Shown piece after piece: positions 61,274-64,000 of a DNA stretch of 64,000 bases. Origin of the DNA: Heligmosomoides polygyrus polygyrus (lineage: Eukaryota > Nematoda > Chromadorea > Rhabditida > Heligmosomidae); the NCBI GenBank assembly GCA_947396885.1, contig OX377204.1, positions 5,022,001-5,086,000 on the forward strand, read 5' to 3'. The stretch's first letter is position 1. Every line of letters starts with the position of its first letter. The notes below the pieces were generated by a model. That model ran no database searches. It was not told the DNA's origin and saw only the letters and a program-made list of their open reading frames with translations. The position numbers were made by a program, and so were the translations under genes.

Positions 61274-62934
61274 CTAAAAACCACTCGAAGTACACCGCTA
61301 TATTTCAACAGCTTCCTGGTCAGAAAAAAGCAATGATATTGGATTCTTAAGAAAGTGAAGATAGGGGAGTATCCATCCTTGCTTGACAAAGTACTTTTGA
61401 AAGTCTCCATTTAAAAACGCCATACCCACAAGACAGTTTAGCAAATCTTACGGATTCTTCGCTATGCGACGTCAACCCGTAATGGCTTAAAAGAATAAAA
61501 CAATTAAGTCTATGTTTTTAAAAATATTCCATGATGATATAGGATCAAAGAACTCCTGCCCACTCCACAGTATAGTCCAACAGAGGGAATAAAGCAATTT
61601 TAACTCTGAAAGATCTAACCACAAATTTCATTCTTTTCGTCATCCTTAGTAGATGACGACCTACATCCTGGGCCATTTTGGCACATGATAGGGTGACATA
61701 GAGTTGTTTCTTGCGGATGCTCAAGGACACGGTGAACGAACAGAGGTTGAAAGGTGATAAAGTTGATTCAAGAAAGCTCAGAGGATACCAAAAAATGGTT
61801 TCGTAGTTTGAACGAGGAGATTTTTTTCCATTTTACTTGTCCTGAAGTTCTATAGCTGGCCGCATACAGCAAGGAAGCGGGAGGTTTCTGCAGAATTAGA
61901 CATTGAAATCACGCCGCGAATCTTTCTACCTCGACGAGTCGTTAACTTGATTGGTAGAGCATACTCCACCTACATGAAATCTGGGTGGTGATGATTAGAC
62001 AATTTTTACCTGTGGCATAACTTCCTCCCCAGCGTGAGTAAAAATTCTGATTAACTAACGATAAGATTGCCTACGACGCTTTGAACAAGCATCACAGCTT
62101 TGAATTGGTTCTAAAAATTAAAAGAAATTTTTGAAAAAAAAATTCTTGAATGCTCCGCAAATGTTAGATTAGGTTATCAGGTGTTACAACAAAATCAGTC
62201 ATGCGCGTAGACTTTTCAATGTTTTAAAATAGTGTGGTACTTAAAAGATGCCATGAATCGTATCCTAATGCCACATGAACTGAAATATTAGGCTTACAGA
62301 GCCTCTTAATTAGAAGGAAAAGATCTGTCCTCAAAATGTTTAAAATACATTCCATAAACCCATCCAACTTTTTGGCTCTAGACTGACAAGGAACATAAGA
62401 GGTAAGCTCAGACTTTATATTTCGATGGCAAAATCGCGAGTCCGAGCAAGCTTCTTCACCTACAGAAATTTAAGGGAATTCAACTACGTTTTGAGTGCAA
62501 ATCAGGAAGTCTTACCTTGTTAGGTCTATCCATGCATGGTTTCAAGAAACATCTTTTACCGTGTACAATCAGTTCCTTCCATTATATCTGCTTTTGACTT
62601 AGTTCGTTAGTATTTTTTCTAACATTGAAATTTTACATGTGGCCTTTGTGGACGTCATTAATAAATGAATTAATTAATTTAAAAAAAAATAAATAAACCC
62701 GATGCTCAACACTAGGACGGTTTGGCACACAAGCGGATGATTGGCCTGTCGCCGGGTAATAATATGTATTACTTATTCTAAATTTGGGACGGAAATTTCT
62801 ACAGAAAAAACACCTTTCTCTATTCGGAGGTAATGCGGCCGCTCTTAGGTCCGGATCTAAATATAGTAAATATAGTTACCGGTCAACACATCATAGGTGA
62901 TATTAAGGATGACGAATCTTCAATGTGCGGTGCT
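61274..62934. other. Presumed upstream intron; LINE-like tail
   Basis: No further WD40 exon recognised. 62390-62690 ends TTAATAAATGAATTAATTAA plus A-rich sequence, and a frame reads ASFFTYRNLREFNYVLSANQ, similar in layout to LINE C-termini. Weak. Confidence 0.35.
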
Positions 62935-63172
62935 AATCAAGCCCTGTTTCGAATACGCCACGCACTCTGGTTGTAGGGGCTTTCGCTGAGGAAATTTCAA
63001 TGCGTTTGGCTTATACAATGAGCTGGGGTAACCAGTCGATTAAAAAGCTCCTTCTGTGCCATCGTGTACCAGTAGCCACCATCGAGTCACCGAATCCGGA
63101 GGGATGGAAGGCTTAGTTGAGGTGAACGGGATCCGAACCAAGAAACTCGATTAGGTGGGCATCAGGCAACCC
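62935..63172 (-). repeat. Diverged SINE-A copy
   Basis: TACGCCACGCACTCTGG, TTATACAATGAGCTGGGGTAA, CGGAGGGATGGAAGGCTTAG and GATCCGAACCAAG in consensus order, reverse. Confidence 0.75.
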
Positions 63173-63577
63173 AAATTTCAGCTATGCAAAAGTTTAGTGA
63201 TTTAGGAAAGCCATAAGCTAGCCTTGCGTTTTGATGCGATTTCGGAAAAAAGAAAAGAATTTGTTTTGCTACAAATAGTGTTAATATCGTGGTGGAATGT
63301 ACAGGTGGATCGCAAAATTCCAAAAATTTCAAAAAAGACTTCAAAGACTTTCTAGCACATTGGCAGTAAATAAGTAAGTGTCTATGTATGCCACGATTTT
63401 CCTTTTATTTGGCCAACCGAGTAAGAGGCCTTCAATGTTTAATGCGATTTCGGAATTTTTTTTTGCTCCTAGCCCATTTGCCCTTTAAAACGAGTTGTGG
63501 GACTTTGTTATAACAAAGGGGGTAAAAGTTTTCATTCAAGCCAAGTTAACATTTCTGGACATATGCTCTACGGCTAC

Positions 63578-63893
63578 GGGCGCGTATGGAGCAAGCGGAG
63601 GAGGTGACAGTTGAAGCACGCACCTGATACCAGGTTCTTGGCTCGGATTTCCCGCCCAGTCCAACCCTCTAACCCCGGGGTCGGTGAATTGGTACCAGAC
63701 TTGCCTGGAAAGCACAAGCCGCTGAACTGTTCATCGGCTGACCACCGCAGGTGGTTCGTATGGCCAGGTATGGCCATGGCCTGGCATTGTATGGCCAGAC
63801 ATATCGCCTCCACGGCATCCCGCAAAAGTAGAGTGCGCGGAGCATCCCAAAAGGCAATGAATAACGCCGCCCTTTATCATTTATCCCTTTTGC
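63578..63893 (+). repeat. SINE-A copy with internal duplication
   Basis: Full-length, GGGCGCGTATGGAGCAAGCG to TTTATCATTTATCCC. GTATGGCCAGGTATGGCC and TGTATGGCCAGACA show a local expansion of the TGTATGGCC block. Confidence 0.9.
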
Positions 63894-63932
63894 ACTAATT
63901 TTTGCCTTTAATTGAAGAGCATGCTTTTATCC

Positions 63933-63969
63933 ATGAACTGAGGGATGTTTTCACCTTCCCTCAGTTCAT
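63933..63969. other. Perfect 13-bp hairpin
   Basis: ATGAACTGAGGGA (63933-63945) and TCCCTCAGTTCAT (63957-63969), 11-nt loop. Could be the end of a repeat cut by the window. Confidence 0.75.
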
Positions 63970-64000
63970 TTCATTCTCTTCGGTCACTTCTAATCTGATT

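Overview
This window looks like intron-rich nuclear DNA of a nematode, most likely a strongylid such as a hookworm. Three things point there: a sequence matching the nematode SL1 spliced leader with its splice donor, minus-strand exons with worm-like TTTCAG acceptors, and RTE, CR1/jockey-like and mariner relics of the kinds common in these worms. I see no bacterial operon, rRNA, CRISPR array or viral gene.

The only conserved host gene I recognise is on the minus strand. Sixteen exons between 61273 and 15793 encode about 630 residues of a WD40 scaffold protein of the WDR62/MAPKBP1 family: the later blades of the first propeller, the second propeller and the start of the low-complexity C-terminal half. 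The first exons lie upstream (beyond 61.3 kb, probably past 64 kb) and the last exons were not found. Most splice phases agree; two junctions are unresolved. Exons cluster at 60.0-61.3 kb and 47.6-48.5 kb, and a single gap of about 18.4 kb (21.7-40.1 kb) is filled with repeats.

Nearly everything else is mobile or repetitive DNA, much of it nested. (1) SINE-A, a tRNA-derived SINE of about 295 bp with A and B boxes and a CCTTTATCC tail, has more than 20 copies and clear 9-15 bp target-site duplications. (2) SINE-B is a tRNA-like unit framed by an imperfect inverted repeat, with seven copies, one inserted into a SINE-A. (3) Three long fold-back elements with 500-600 bp arms keep a scrap of a DDE transposase at their centre. 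(4) Three Helitron-like elements carry minisatellites. (5) There are mariner relics, a mariner-ended palindrome, Tourist-like MITEs with TTA/TAA duplications, an RTE LINE cut by a 200-N assembly gap, and CR1/jockey-like LINE tails.

Layout: 0-15 kb is repeat-rich with no recognised exon; 15.8-21.7 kb holds the two most 3' exons with Helitron-like and fold-back elements; 22-40 kb is a repeat-packed intron with mariner, RTE and CR1 copies; 40-48.5 kb holds the second propeller; 48.5-61.3 kb holds the first-propeller exons; 61.3-64 kb is presumably an upstream intron. Most open reading frames here are SINE or LINE shadows. The SL1-like unit at 2.4 kb, the SINE-B structure and the fold-back family are the most unusual items.
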